NCBI GenBank assembly: GCA_018360145.1
Contig: SRPY01000047.1
Span: forward strand, 27,090 to 91,089
Length of the DNA: 64,000 bases
Reading direction: 5' to 3'
Source: Claviceps africana
Taxonomy: Eukaryota; Ascomycota; Sordariomycetes; Hypocreales; Clavicipitaceae
Position numbers and translations under genes: made by a program. The notes beneath the pieces are model-generated. The model was not told where the DNA came from. It saw only the letters and a program-made list of their open reading frames with translations, and did not search any database. This document shows positions 48,281 through 59,586 of the stretch, in pieces (the first letter of the stretch is position 1; every line of letters begins with the position of its first letter).

Positions 48281-49928
48281 CTCGTGCGCTCTTCAACAGA
48301 ATGGTAAGTTGCTGGTGATCGACGTAGCTAGCGACGGTGCTGATTCCACCTTGAGGCAGCGCTGCATGGAACGCGGGCCTTAAGTAGGGTTGAGTTCGGC
48401 TTGTAGATGGAAGTTGCTCGTCACTGCCGAAAGACAGTCCACGGATTCGCCAAGTCAAATACGCAATACAAGTGTCCTGCACGACGCATGTTCAAACTGT
48501 ATGTACGTACGTGTGGATGCGGCATCATGACACGGTGGCTGACGTGACAGTTTCAGATGCCGTCAGCTAAATTTAATGTCCCTGTTGTTCCTCGGACGGC
48601 GTACGCCGTGCCGAGAAGAAGGCTGGTTGCACAAGCAATCTCACACACGTGTACATACGCGCACGCGTCTGGGATGTCTGTGAATGTGGCTTCATCGACA
48701 AAGCTGGGCCCAGCCTTATTGGCGGTGGACTTCTGTCAACAGTGTCTGTACGCCCTGCATTTGGAACGACCTTTCACTCGCCTGAATCCGAGCAGCGCCG
48801 ACAGCGCCGACTCTGTGCCTGCCTGTGGCGAGGTTGGCCGAGGATTCGACATCAAGAAATGGTCCATGATCGCATCTTATTTGGGCAGTGGACACATGCA
48901 GCACATACACATGTATTGTGCACTCACGGATACTTGAGGCAGCACCCCACCTCCTGTCTCTTCAACCTGATATTATAGCCACAGTCGTATGTATACCTGC
49001 AGTCCGCCGGAGGTTGGCAAGAGTTGCCCGTGCATGTCGTTGATCCAAACACCGAACCCAAACTCTCGTCTTCGGAATCGACGGCCTTTGCCGTCTTGTT
49101 CGTCTGGCTCTGTCTGTCAGGAGATATCATTAATCCTCCAGCCCTGCTGCAATTCGATTCTCTGGCTATCAGCTTGGAACATGGACCAATTGGCCCTCTC
49201 CTTTGTCCCACTCGGTATTTGACACGTTTTACCTGCAACACCAACTTAGCCACTCCTTACGCCAGTTTTTGCGACCGATTCTCCACGCCGCAAGACGGTT
49301 CTTAAAGTGTTTGTGACTTTTTCAACAGCCTTACGTGGTCTTCCATTCGCGGCACATTCACGGCCAGGCAACAGGAGCACGAATTCCCTGGCATGGTTGT
49401 TCATCTTGTCTGCATACGTGCACATGTACATATGTACATATGTACTCACAAAGGAATTGTGTGATCGACTCGCCAAGATCTGCTCCGCCAAGTAGCTGAA
49501 CGAGCTGGTACGCCACAATTTGCCTGGTAAGCGGAGAATTTATGGGTTTACGGCGCGGATCACCCTCTGACTCCTAAATTGGCTTATTCGCACGACGGAC
49601 GTCCCGCTACCCACGGAGTCCGTCCTCCTTTCCCTCCACGTCTTGGGGTTCCTGAGCCTCCTTCCATGGAAACCCTTGAAAGGCAAGAGACAACAGGGGC
49701 GAGGCGACGCGCCACAAACGCCGCAGTGTCAGCTTTCAACATTCGTGCATGATACGCCAATGCTGTCCAGTCAGGCTGAGAATGCTAGTTATTCGCCGGT
49801 CGCCGTACAGACCAACCAACCTCTACGAAAATGCCAGCCTGAACTCAAGCTGGCTGGCCTTCACGAAGAGTACTTCCCCTCTTCCGGGCCCAACCGTCTG
49901 GGCTCCTGGGTTGGTTTGTCTTACCACA

Positions 49929-50013
49929 AACACGCACACACGCACACACGCACACACGCACACACACATGCACGCACACGCACACGCACACGCACACGCA
50001 CACGCACACGCAT
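49929..50013. repeat. CA-rich array (CACACACG/CACACG)n
   Basis: Imperfect CACACACG units that shorten to CACACG hexamers at the right end; intergenic. Confidence 0.9.
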
Positions 50014-51097
50014 CACCCCCTTGTTCGTGATGACTTGTCTGGTTCCCAATTCAGCGCCGACCCGGGTGGACAGATGCCAGTTAGGCCCATCGCAGATGGT
50101 GGTGTCCTTACGTCTCTCGCTAGTCCTCCGTAGATACTTTCGGCAGAGCTCCTGCAGTACAACGGGCACAGTCTCTCGCCACACGGCCCCTTCTCCATGT
50201 TCATGCTTCACCACGCCAAAAAGCCCAAGCCCGTGACCGCGTTCTTTGGGTAAGGAAGGGAGAAAAGGGTCACTCTTCCGTCCTCGTCCCGTCCCCGACA
50301 AGGACGTGTATTCCTGTCTCTACTTTGAGTCGAGCCCGATGCTGCAACGCACCGATGCCGCCACACGGGACAGCCCTTGAGCCTCGCTGACGAGTTTGTC
50401 ACCACCTCAAGTGGCTGGATTGTCGTCCCTCAACTGCTGGGTTACATGAGCTTGATAGTTGTACTTGCACTTGTACCTTGAAATGCGGATCATGAGGAGA
50501 AATCATCGCCGTTGCTGTGAAAGTGTCAGAGAGTGACAGCCCTCAGGAGCTGACATCTCTTCCATACGAGTAGTCGAAAAGACCGAGGAAGCCTTCCCGA
50601 GCCAACGCCACGCCTCAAGCCGTACATACACTGGCTCAACGTCCCCCGAATTCATAAAAGGCACTTGGCTGATCTTTCAAAGACTTGATCCGACGACCTA
50701 TTCGACGTCGGGCCTTGTTTACAACACAAAATCAAGGAGGCTTGCGGATACTCTTCACGACAGCCTTTCCCCCACATCCCGTCATCCATTTCCCGAGCTT
50801 CCTGCCTGATCTCTCAGTGTCCCATGCAGGACTGCCTCACGATTCACCTCCGTCGCTGTCAGCATCAATGTAACCCTCGCTCGCAGGTTTGAACCATCGA
50901 TATTATACTTCTCTCACGTCAGTGAAGCTCTGACTTGAACACAAAGAGTACATATGGTGTTCATGCGCATCCAGTGACGGACGCTTCTTTTGCTCAAATC
51001 CTGTCCTTTGTCTGGTTACTGTTCAGACTTTATTTTTGACCTTTGGAAGCCGCCCGTGACTCCAGTATCGCAAAGAAGGGGTCCATGGCCCATCATC

Positions 51098-53065
51098 ATG
51101 TCCTGTATCTCTAGCCCGACCTGCATGATGACTCCAGAGTCGGATGTGGACAGCCCGTTAGCCATCTCACCTTCCGTTCAGGGAAGCAACCTTCGTGTCA
51201 TCATTCGGCATTTGTTGGACAGATACGACAGAGAGGAGATTGATCGCTTGGTCGCAGAAGAAGCATCATCGAGCCCGACAGGTAATAACCTTATATCCTT
51301 TCATTGTCGCCCTCTTTTCTTCTTGTTCGTCTTTTTTTTTTTTGGCTTTTTTTTTTTGTTGCCCCCCCTACCTCTTTCTCTTCTTGCTTGTTTCCGGAAA
51401 GGAAAAGAACACATGCTGCCCATGCAGAGAAACTGATCAAATAATGATGAAAAAGTGCGTCTAGGACGAGCAGACGCCGCAAGCTCTCAGCGGTCCCAGA
51501 GAGATAGCCTGAGTCCTCAATCGGCGGCTTTGAATCACGGCAGTACGTGTGGCCCGACGCAGGCTTCGAATTCGCGACGGACTATTTCCAGCAATACCTC
51601 TTCTTCACAAAGATCACAACGGCAAGAAACGACTTCGGATGGAGGATCGACGGTGCCTCGTGCGTCACAGAGACTGGACTACGCTTGTGGACTGTGCGCC
51701 GAGGAGAACATTCGAAAGACATGCACGCGGCGCAATGATCTGAGGCGACACATAGAAAACTTCCACAACAGAAACGCGGTATGGTACTGCCAGCATCCTG
51801 GCTGCGAGATGGCGTATGACTGGCAGAGCGCCTACCAAATACACCTTCGGACCGCTCATGGCCGCTCGCACATGAACGTCGATGAAGCCATGGTCAGAGT
51901 GTGTCCACAGACGGTCTTTGCCTGCGGTTTCGAAGAATGCACCAGAGTGTTTGAATCATGCTCGGAAGACGATGCTGCCACCGCACTCAAGGAATTTTCT
52001 GGCCACGTGGTCAAGCATTTCGAGGAAGGCTCCAAGGGTAGCCGCTGGAATTACTCGACCAGGATACGCAATCTTTTGAGGCAAGCCCAAGTGTCAGCCG
52101 TGTGGGAGACGGCGTGGCCGGAGATGGAGCGGCCGAGGCTGCAATGGCAGACACAGACGAGCCTGGGTGCGCGGAAAATTCTCGAAGCAGGACATCTAGA
52201 GCAGCTGCCCTTTTTGATACGATGCTTGATTATCCTAGGTTCGGATGGTGGCGATTTGTCCAAGTCGGAAGGCAGACTCGAGCCGCCCGTCAGGAATCGA
52301 TGTCCGGCCCCCTACAGGCACAGGTTGCCACTGGACACTCAGGCACAGAGTCCACTACAGCAAGACTTGGAGCGAGAGATGAAGCAGTTCCACGTTTCCG
52401 GAGGACACATTGGTCCCGAGTACAGGAGCAGGACCAGCCTCGCCCCGGACGCGTATAGAAGGATGCAGCCAGCACAGCAGGTATCGCGACCTGTCGAGGC
52501 AGCCGAGGCAGTCGAGGTATTCCATGGCGAGTTGGTGGAGGGGACCGTCGGTGCACGGCAAGCACAGCAAGCACAGCAAGCACAGCAGAGCAATCACTCG
52601 AACGCAGGAGGAGCGAGCTTGCGACCTCACACTCCACCTCATCAGCTGTTCTATCACGGCCCAACAAGCTCGGCCATGTTTCGTCCATCTCGCGCGAAAC
52701 TGCCGGCAGGCTTGCAGCCACTTCAGCAGCAGTACGCGGCCGTGACACAGGAAGCCGACACGAAATCGGTCATGAGCCCGGCAGGCTTCCAGGGCATGCA
52801 GCCGGTCACGGCGGACCTCGGCAGCTGCATGGATATGGACATGGCCGGCGACAGTAGCATGAACAATTATCATGACGCCGCACCATTTGCGGCTGCGCCA
52901 GCCGATGTGCCTCCCAGCCGGGCGTGCTGGATGGGACACTATTCGCTCATGGCCATGCCTGCTTCTTCCTTGTCCTCGGAAGGATATGTTCTGAGCAGCG
53001 AGTGCACGACAAGGCCAGAGACGGAGACCAACCGCTCGCTCGAACACTTTGATTCTGCTGAATAA
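51098..53065 (+). CDS. C2H2 zinc-finger protein A (paralogue of the gene at 59.6 kb)
   Basis: Two exons, 51098-51281 and 51465-53065, giving 594 residues; Met at 51125 or 51128 are other possible starts. Exon 1 ends with a short helix, RVIIRHLLDRYDREEIDRLV, and a phase-1 intron. A Ser/Gln-rich linker leads to three finger-like units: C-x2-C-x17-H-x4-H (from Cys136), C-x4-C-x12-H-x4-H, and C-x4-C-x21-H-x3-H. Then comes a conserved block, RIRNLLRQAQVSAVWETAWP, shared with gene B. The C-terminal half is low complexity, with QAQ repeats. It is probably a nuclear DNA-binding regulator; no target can be inferred. It stands alone, with 9 kb of gene-free DNA upstream. Confidence 0.86.
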
Positions 53066-53492
53066 CCCATCTAGGATCTAGTGCGAAGCGGTCTCGCTAT
53101 GGTCATTCGCGCCGGGCTCTCTGGCCATCAGAGGTTTCGGCGGCTCTGAGTCGACGACTCGCACACAAAATAGGTGACTTGACGTTTATGCGAATGATGG
53201 GGTCTCTGTACGGGTGCGCACAGGCAAAGCCTCGATGACAAAACGCTAGGTTTCACGTCTTGGCAGAAACCCGTTTAGGGACCTATCGGAGCAAGATGGA
53301 AAGGGGCTGGGTCCGAGGCTCTGAGAAGAGCGCAACGCAACAGCGGCTGCGGGCAAAAGCGTCATGGCGCACATGGGCATCTATCCAGGGCGTCGTGGCG
53401 TTTCGCTATCTATGTACGAATGACTATGGAAGTGGCGTCGGGCATGCCACCGACCCCATCGGAGCCGCATTTGGAGCTGGAGGCAGGAAAAA

Positions 53493-53514
53493 GGGGGGGG
53501 GGGGGGGGGGGGGG
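53493..53514. repeat. Poly-G run of 22
   Basis: Twenty-two consecutive G. About 600 bp further right lies a run of 19 C (54120-54138). Confidence 0.9.
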
Positions 53515-56500
53515 AGCTGCTGTTGTTGGTGGTGCGAGCGCCGAGAGCGATCAATGATTGACAATGTATTGTACAAGAAACGTGGGTGGGGGGGGTAAAC
53601 CGAGCAGCAAGCATGACGGAGAGTTACCAACCAGACAAGACGCGAGCAGAGTTGGCACTCAAGGGTGAGAGAGTCGCAAGACCATGGCACATGTCGTCGA
53701 GGCTGAGCCGGCAGAGCAACTCACGTGGTCTCTATGTGTGCCGGCGTGTGCCGATGCCGGTACCGATGCCCAATGCCGATGCCGGTGCCGATGCATGCCG
53801 ATGCCGGTGCCGGTGCCAATGCCGGGTGCCGCGACGTCGCAGTCGTGGCAGCAATGTGATTTGTCCGTGTGACGTTTGCGTCAACCCCAACCCATGTTGC
53901 GAAACCACCTTGTATACGCTGCGTTCCCCGTTGGCAAGACGATTCGCGTGTACCTGTACCCGTCCATTGATTGGCACGACTCATCACCAGTCCATCCGCA
54001 GTCCAACGAGCGGACCAAGCAAGAGTCAGTCGCCATGCCGACCAGCCACGTGTAGCCGTGATGCCGTGATGCCGTGAAAGGGACGTACATGCCACTGCAT
54101 GTCCTGCAGGCGCCTTTCTCCCCCCCCCCCCCCCCCCCTCCAGCAGCCAGACTGTGCAAGATGAAACATGACGAGAAAAAGCTAGGGAGTGCAGTTTTAT
54201 GCCCGGAGGGGGTCCACGGCGAGGTGCCGACACGGGCGCAAGGTGACTCTTTTCAGGACGGGACGTGGGGTGTGAGCGTATGGATATCTCCCGGCCGGAT
54301 CCCTATGCGCCGCGAAAACCACGTCAAGGACGGCATGGCGGGATTCTGTGCTTGGTTTTGGTTTTCGGGCATCGTGGGGCGCGGCGTGGCGGGATGGGGA
54401 TGGACATGATGGTGGAATGGGGGAGACGGGAAGAAGGAAAGATGGGACGTGATGAGGGACTAGGTGAGTTGACGGATTGGATAGACAACGGGATATGAAT
54501 ATGGGGGGCTAAAGAATAGAAGATTGACAAACGGACGGAAGAGATGCATCTATAAAAAGTATATACATGGGAAACCATTTCAAACGGCAAAACAGATATC
54601 AAAAGACGGGACACATGTAAACATGTGCAATATGTACATGTATATGTCAATATATACATATGTTATATAGAAAACATAAAGCAAGCCGTTGGGGGCCGTC
54701 GTCTCACGTTAGTCAAGCGCTGCCTATCATGGCGTGCAGGGCCGCCGTGAAACCAGGCGGATTGCCCCCCCCCCCATCCCCCAGAACTCACCCGTCACAG
54801 TCACAAACTGCAGGCCAAAGCGGAATTCTTTGGTCAAGCTGTGCGTGTCGCGGCGGAAACGTGTCGATGGGCGGCGGTGGGCGTCTTATTTCCCTTGGGC
54901 GTGCCAAAGACGAGCCGCATCGAGGAACCTGTCGGATTCGCCGCAGTCTCCTTTGCTGCATTTTCACGCATGTATGAATGCACACATGTACATGTACATG
55001 GGATATGGATATGGATACGGCATGTGCTCGGGTGCACGTGTGAATGGTTACACGGAGCTTGTTGTTTGGTCCTTCATTTCTCACGTCGTGGGGTTTGCAT
55101 GTCGAGTAGTCGTGGACCGCGGCCTGAGGCACTGGCAAACAGGCAAACACCACACTCGGGACGAGCATCCAGCGATTGAGTGGGCTGGCTGGCTGTCTGT
55201 AGAAAACGACAAAACGAACAAACAAAACGAGGCCAATGAGAGCAGCCACCTGCAGGCCGACCATGAAAGATTTCATACAACCCCACGACTCTCGCAAAGT
55301 GTGTCGTGCCAGCAGAAACTTGCACTTGCCTGCCACGTTGCCTCCCAATGAAAACCCCGAGGGTTCATGTTCTTGGCTAATTGCGACGACAGGGACGTGA
55401 TCCTTCTTTGCTACATGGCCTGCGGAAGTCAGATCTCGTCGACGGGCCGAGGCACATGGGCGACCCGAACGTTATCGGGCGACGGTAAGGGTGTATGTAT
55501 GTATGATGGGAGGAAGCTTCATGGTGAGAGATTTGCTCGGAGCCGGCGACGGGTTCCTCGGGACCAGCATCGGTTCATGTCGGATTTCATCATCAGGAAG
55601 CCAAGTAGCTGTGACTGAGATTGTGCATAGCGTACAACGAGAGAAAATCCTTCTTACCGAGCCACACAATGGCCAATGGCCAATGCCCCCGTGTCGCGCA
55701 ACATTCGGACCCATGGTGCAACCACAACCACGCCAACCAAGGGTGTTGCCGGCGTCGACGATGCGTAACGTACAATGTATGTACTTGATGTGTGTACATA
55801 CATATGCATGTAGGACTCTCAAGCTCATCATTCGCAGCGGCTTTGATGTCGGCAATGGTGGAGCACGCTGGCGATGACGCTCCCATCTGAAACAAAATGG
55901 TCCGGAGCGACAAAACATGGTGGATATCTACATACCATGTCGTACGGCTGAGAGGCTGTTGAACGGTGGCTCCCACCGGTAATTCCGCAACATTGGTGAC
56001 GGAAACCATGGCCGGTGATGCTCGGGCATGCCATGCCATGGTGTTTCCCCCACTAGAAAGCGACGCATGCCTGCTCCTGTTGCCCCAAACATTGTTTGCG
56101 AGAAATAAAAGGGGTTGTATTGTCCAAACCGGCCGCACGTCTTTCGCGCTCGGACACGCACACACACAGCCTTGCTGTCATCCTTGCTGTCATCTCCAAC
56201 GGCACGGTGGACCCTGTCGATATCTAGCGCAGCCTAGACTCGCATCGACTCGCCATCGACGGGCAGACTTAACATAGCGTGGACCGAAGAGACCCGTGCC
56301 CTCATTTTCGGCCATCGTGGTCAAGCGTATGGAGTTTGTTCTCGGCCGCCTTGTCCGGGCTCAAAAGTCGACTGGCAAGAAGCTTCATTTCGTCAATGGC
56401 TGCTGTATCATTGAGCTTTGAACCGAGGAGCTGGGTCGCTTCCGAGGTCGGTTGCCAGAAAGGCGATGAACAGTCAGGGTCTCAACATGTCCGATTGCCT

Positions 56501-57416
56501 TCCTTCCTTCCCTCCACCACAAAACCCCCATTTCGATTAAAAAATTGATTCAATCAACTTTCCCACATATTCTTTCCCCCTCTTCCCTTCGGATTCGCCT
56601 GCGGAAGGTTTTATTTTTATTTTTATTTTTATGTTCCCCCCCCCCCCGGCGTCAGGGTTGCCGCCAAGGATGGACCAGAGACCGTCAAATGTCATGGCAA
56701 GGGTACGGTTCCAGCTCGGACTTCAATTTACCGTATTTGTGCAGGAATCTGATGTCAGTGTATCTTTAGCTTTGTCGACTAGTTCTCGTAGGATAAAAAA
56801 TGAGTAATGTACAATGTACTACATCAGGCACGATCAAAGGGCCACGACGACAATTGGCGGGACTCCTGTAGGATTCGCCGCGAAATCCTCCATTGTGGTA
56901 CTCACTCGACAAGCAGAAACAACTGTCCATGAAGAAGCGTCTGGAGTATGGGTGCGTGTCGTGCCATCTCTGTAACGCTCTGCTCTGCACGCCATTTGTC
57001 AGAAGACAAACGTTCAAGCCACTTGGAATCGAGCCCTTCAGGTCGGAACCAAAACTATGCCTGCGTCATACCTGCATCATACCTACCTGCACCGGCCGAT
57101 TTAATGTTACATCCTTCTAGAAGTCCTTCTAGAAGGACGGCAGAAGCACAAAGATGAGAGCACTGAGCCAACCATGCCACTCGAGAACAACGCCCAGAAG
57201 GGAAAGACGCAGACGGCGCAGGCAGGGGTAGGAAGGACTCGCGACCAAATTTAACCAGAATTTTAGATGAGTTTTTCTCGTGGCCCGACGGCGGCCAGTC
57301 GGTGACTGTCGAGGCGGGGAGGCGGGGAGAGGCGGGGGGCCTAGCTTCTAAGTATGGTTTGCCATCGGCGACTCCAGAAGGAGGGTGGCGTTGATGGCGT
57401 TGATGGCGTCGTGCAT

Positions 57417-57463
57417 GGCGAGTTTGGCGAGTTTGGCGAGTTTGGCGAGTTTGGCGAGTTTGG
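57417..57463. repeat. Tandem nonamer (GGCGAGTTT)n
   Basis: Five perfect 9-bp units; intergenic. Read on the other strand it gives a KLA repeat. Confidence 0.9.
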
Positions 57464-58044
57464 TCTGGTACTTTATGTTTGGCGTGGTTTCGGGCACTGG
57501 TAACTTGACACTGTCATCTCCGGTAAAGGTACGTACAGCATAATATGTACCAAGTATGTACATACATCTGCATTGTACACACTTGCGCATGCGCATGCAC
57601 ATGCACATGCACATGTGCTCGTCCCTGGCTGCTGCCGCCCAGGGCATTTGATTGTGAAGTGGATAGTGTAGCCAAGCCTCAAGCCTCATCAGCATGCGGC
57701 AGCCGAATCCAGCGTAGTGCACGCTGCGGCGTTTCGAAATGCGTCGAGTCTGCGGTGAGTAGTGAGGCCGTTCCTGAAACGACGGCTCTGTTTGTGTGTT
57801 GTGTGCTGCGACTGACTACTGACTGTGATGGCGGTGGATGACCGGAGAGCATGAAGCCGCGATGCCAAACGGCCGAATCATTGTCACCATGGGTAAAGTC
57901 GTTGGGAAGAAGGAGAGACAGGGAGAGGCGGAGACGAGAGACGAGAGACGAGAGACGAGAAGGGACAGAGGAAGAAGGAGGAGGGGGCCAAAAAAAAAAA
58001 AAAAAAAAAAAAAACCTCGGCAGCGGGTATGGCGCCGTGGACTA

Positions 58045-58135
58045 GGTACCTCAAGTACCTACTTATGTACCTATATATGGACTTACCTACTAAGAGATAC
58101 CTACCTAGGTACCTAGGTAGGTACCTAGGTGGCTT
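58045..58135. repeat. TACCTAGGTA-type palindromic cluster
   Basis: Repeated TACCTA and TAGGTA units, several forming perfect palindromes such as ACCTAGGTACCTAGGT. Similar words occur at 5184-5205, 8750-8852 and 25688-25722. Confidence 0.8.
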
Positions 58136-58463
58136 GATTGCGGGTTGCAGAAGCACATCATGGCCAGAACGGGGTTGCAAGGGTCGTGCCTGCCTGCCTT
58201 GCCCGTATGCGCCTGCCTGTATGCGCCTGCAGTATGTGTCTGTCTGCATGTACCTGTTTGTGCATGTGTCTCTCCAGGCTTGCAACCAGCAGACGGACGA
58301 TTCGATACGCTGTGACCTCCCGAGGGATCAGTTGCTCTGTTTGAGGCCGACACGCGCACGAACATTCCGTCGTCTGGTCCAGGAGTGCTCCTTCCTGTGC
58401 CGGTCCAAGAGGCTGAAATGAACCTGCTTCTCTGACTTCTTCTAGAAGCCAGCCCATACAGTA

Positions 58464-58899
58464 CACCCCTTGAATGATTTTACACATTTACATGACAGGG
58501 GGTATTAAGCTAATTAAGCGTCTCTTTAAAAATCGCAATAATATAGGCCTTAATTTAAAAAATATTAAGTTAAGTGTGTTTTTAATATAAAAAGTATATT
58601 TATAGGCCTTAGTTAATACTTTAAGAATTCTCTATATACTACTTTAATTACTATATAAAATAGTAAAAAATATAATATTAAACTATTTATTAAAATATAT
58701 ATTATAAAATATAATATTTATATATAAATCTCTATAAAATTATTACTTTACTAATTATATTCTTTGTATTTTTTAGTTTTTTATATATATTATATATATA
58801 GACCCCCTATATCTATTAGCACTAATTAAAGGGGTCTCGCTAGCTAGAAAATATGGAGAACTGTGGGGCTTGTATCTGTGTAAAATCATTCGAGGGGTG
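58464..58899. mobile_element. MITE-like element, copy A (complete), AT-rich
   Basis: 436 bp bounded by inverted ends: the left end CACCCCTTGAATGATTTTAC and the reverse complement of the right end CACCCCTCGAATGATTTTAC differ at one base in twenty, and the match goes on less well for about 13 more. The middle (58.50-58.83 kb) is extremely AT-rich and rich in TA steps, as expected after RIP in a fungus. An internal hairpin GACCCC..GGGGTC lies at about 58801-58836. No coding capacity is seen, so it would be non-autonomous. I could not define a target-site duplication with certainty. Confidence 0.75.
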
Positions 58900-59586
58900 C
58901 ATTATACATTATTCTACCTCGCTTCCCGACTCTCCGGCTTCCCGATCCCCGGCTTCCCAACTTCTTGCCTATCGCTCCCTCGAGCCTTTTGCTTCTTTAT
59001 TCCCCGTCACTTCCTGTTCCGTCTGTCTCACCGTCTTTCCATCTGCGTCCGCCCTTCGTCGCATTCCGACTCATGATTCAACGTCACTTCTTGACATCAT
59101 TTTGCTGCTGTCCCCCATCTTGACGCTTCTCACGACAGCCCTGCTTCTCCCGGTCGCGCCGCTTTTCGTCTCTGTTCTCTCACCACATAACCTGATAACT
59201 GCCAGTTTCCTTGTTTCTTTTTGCCGACCGTTGCAAGGCTTCGGCACCATCTGATCCCATCCATCACCCTCGACGTCTCCCAACACCGTGCACCCGCCTT
59301 CGAATTCGCCTTCTTCGTTCTGTCTATTGCGCCATTGAGCGCGTGTGGTTCACCTAGAGCGCACCCGATTCCATCGAAACATACCTTCTTCGCTCCCCTC
59401 CAGAGCATCGTCATAGGGTGACGGGACCAATTGCGAAAAAAAAAACACCGTTTGATAACCAAAAAAAAAAGGAGAGGAGCGGAACGGAACACAGGTGGCG
59501 GATATATTGCCTGATACAACCCCATTTGTGGTGCAAATATTGCGCGAGCTGGATGCAATCTTCGCTCCAATCGCTGTAGCCTTGCC
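58900..59586. promoter_or_regulatory. Upstream region of C2H2 gene B
   Basis: 687 bp between the end of element A and the start codon. It is pyrimidine-rich, as expected for a long 5' UTR or promoter. No gene seen; the 134-codon frame here is low complexity. Confidence 0.5.

Larger units (their letters stand above)
41823..51097. other. 9.3-kb gene-free, repeat-rich region
   Basis: I read both strands and recognise no gene. Open frames up to about 180 codons have no family signals and often arise from simple repeats. Notable contents are (GGTCAT)n at about 43080-43113, (GGAATC)n at about 45972-46007, 36 T at 47125-47160, an octamer/hexamer array at 48110-48280 and a CA-rich array at 49929-50013. 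The right end must hold the promoter of C2H2 gene A. Non-coding transcripts or long regulatory DNA are possible. Confidence 0.55.
53066..58463. other. 5.4-kb gene-free, repeat-rich region
   Basis: No gene is recognised on either strand between C2H2 gene A and the transposon-like element. It contains 22 G at 53493-53514, CCGATGCCGGTG-type repeats near 53745-53825, 19 C at 54120-54138, C runs near 56637-56649, a nonamer array at 57417-57463, GAGACGA repeats at about 57930-57960, 22-24 A near 57991-58013 and TACCTA-type palindromes at 58045-58135. Confidence 0.55.

Noticed and set aside
54734..55351. 205-codon plus-strand frame mirrored by a 186-codon minus-strand frame
   Set aside because: Composition looks random, with repeat-derived HMYMYMGYGYGYG; two overlapping long frames in stop-poor DNA do not indicate a gene.
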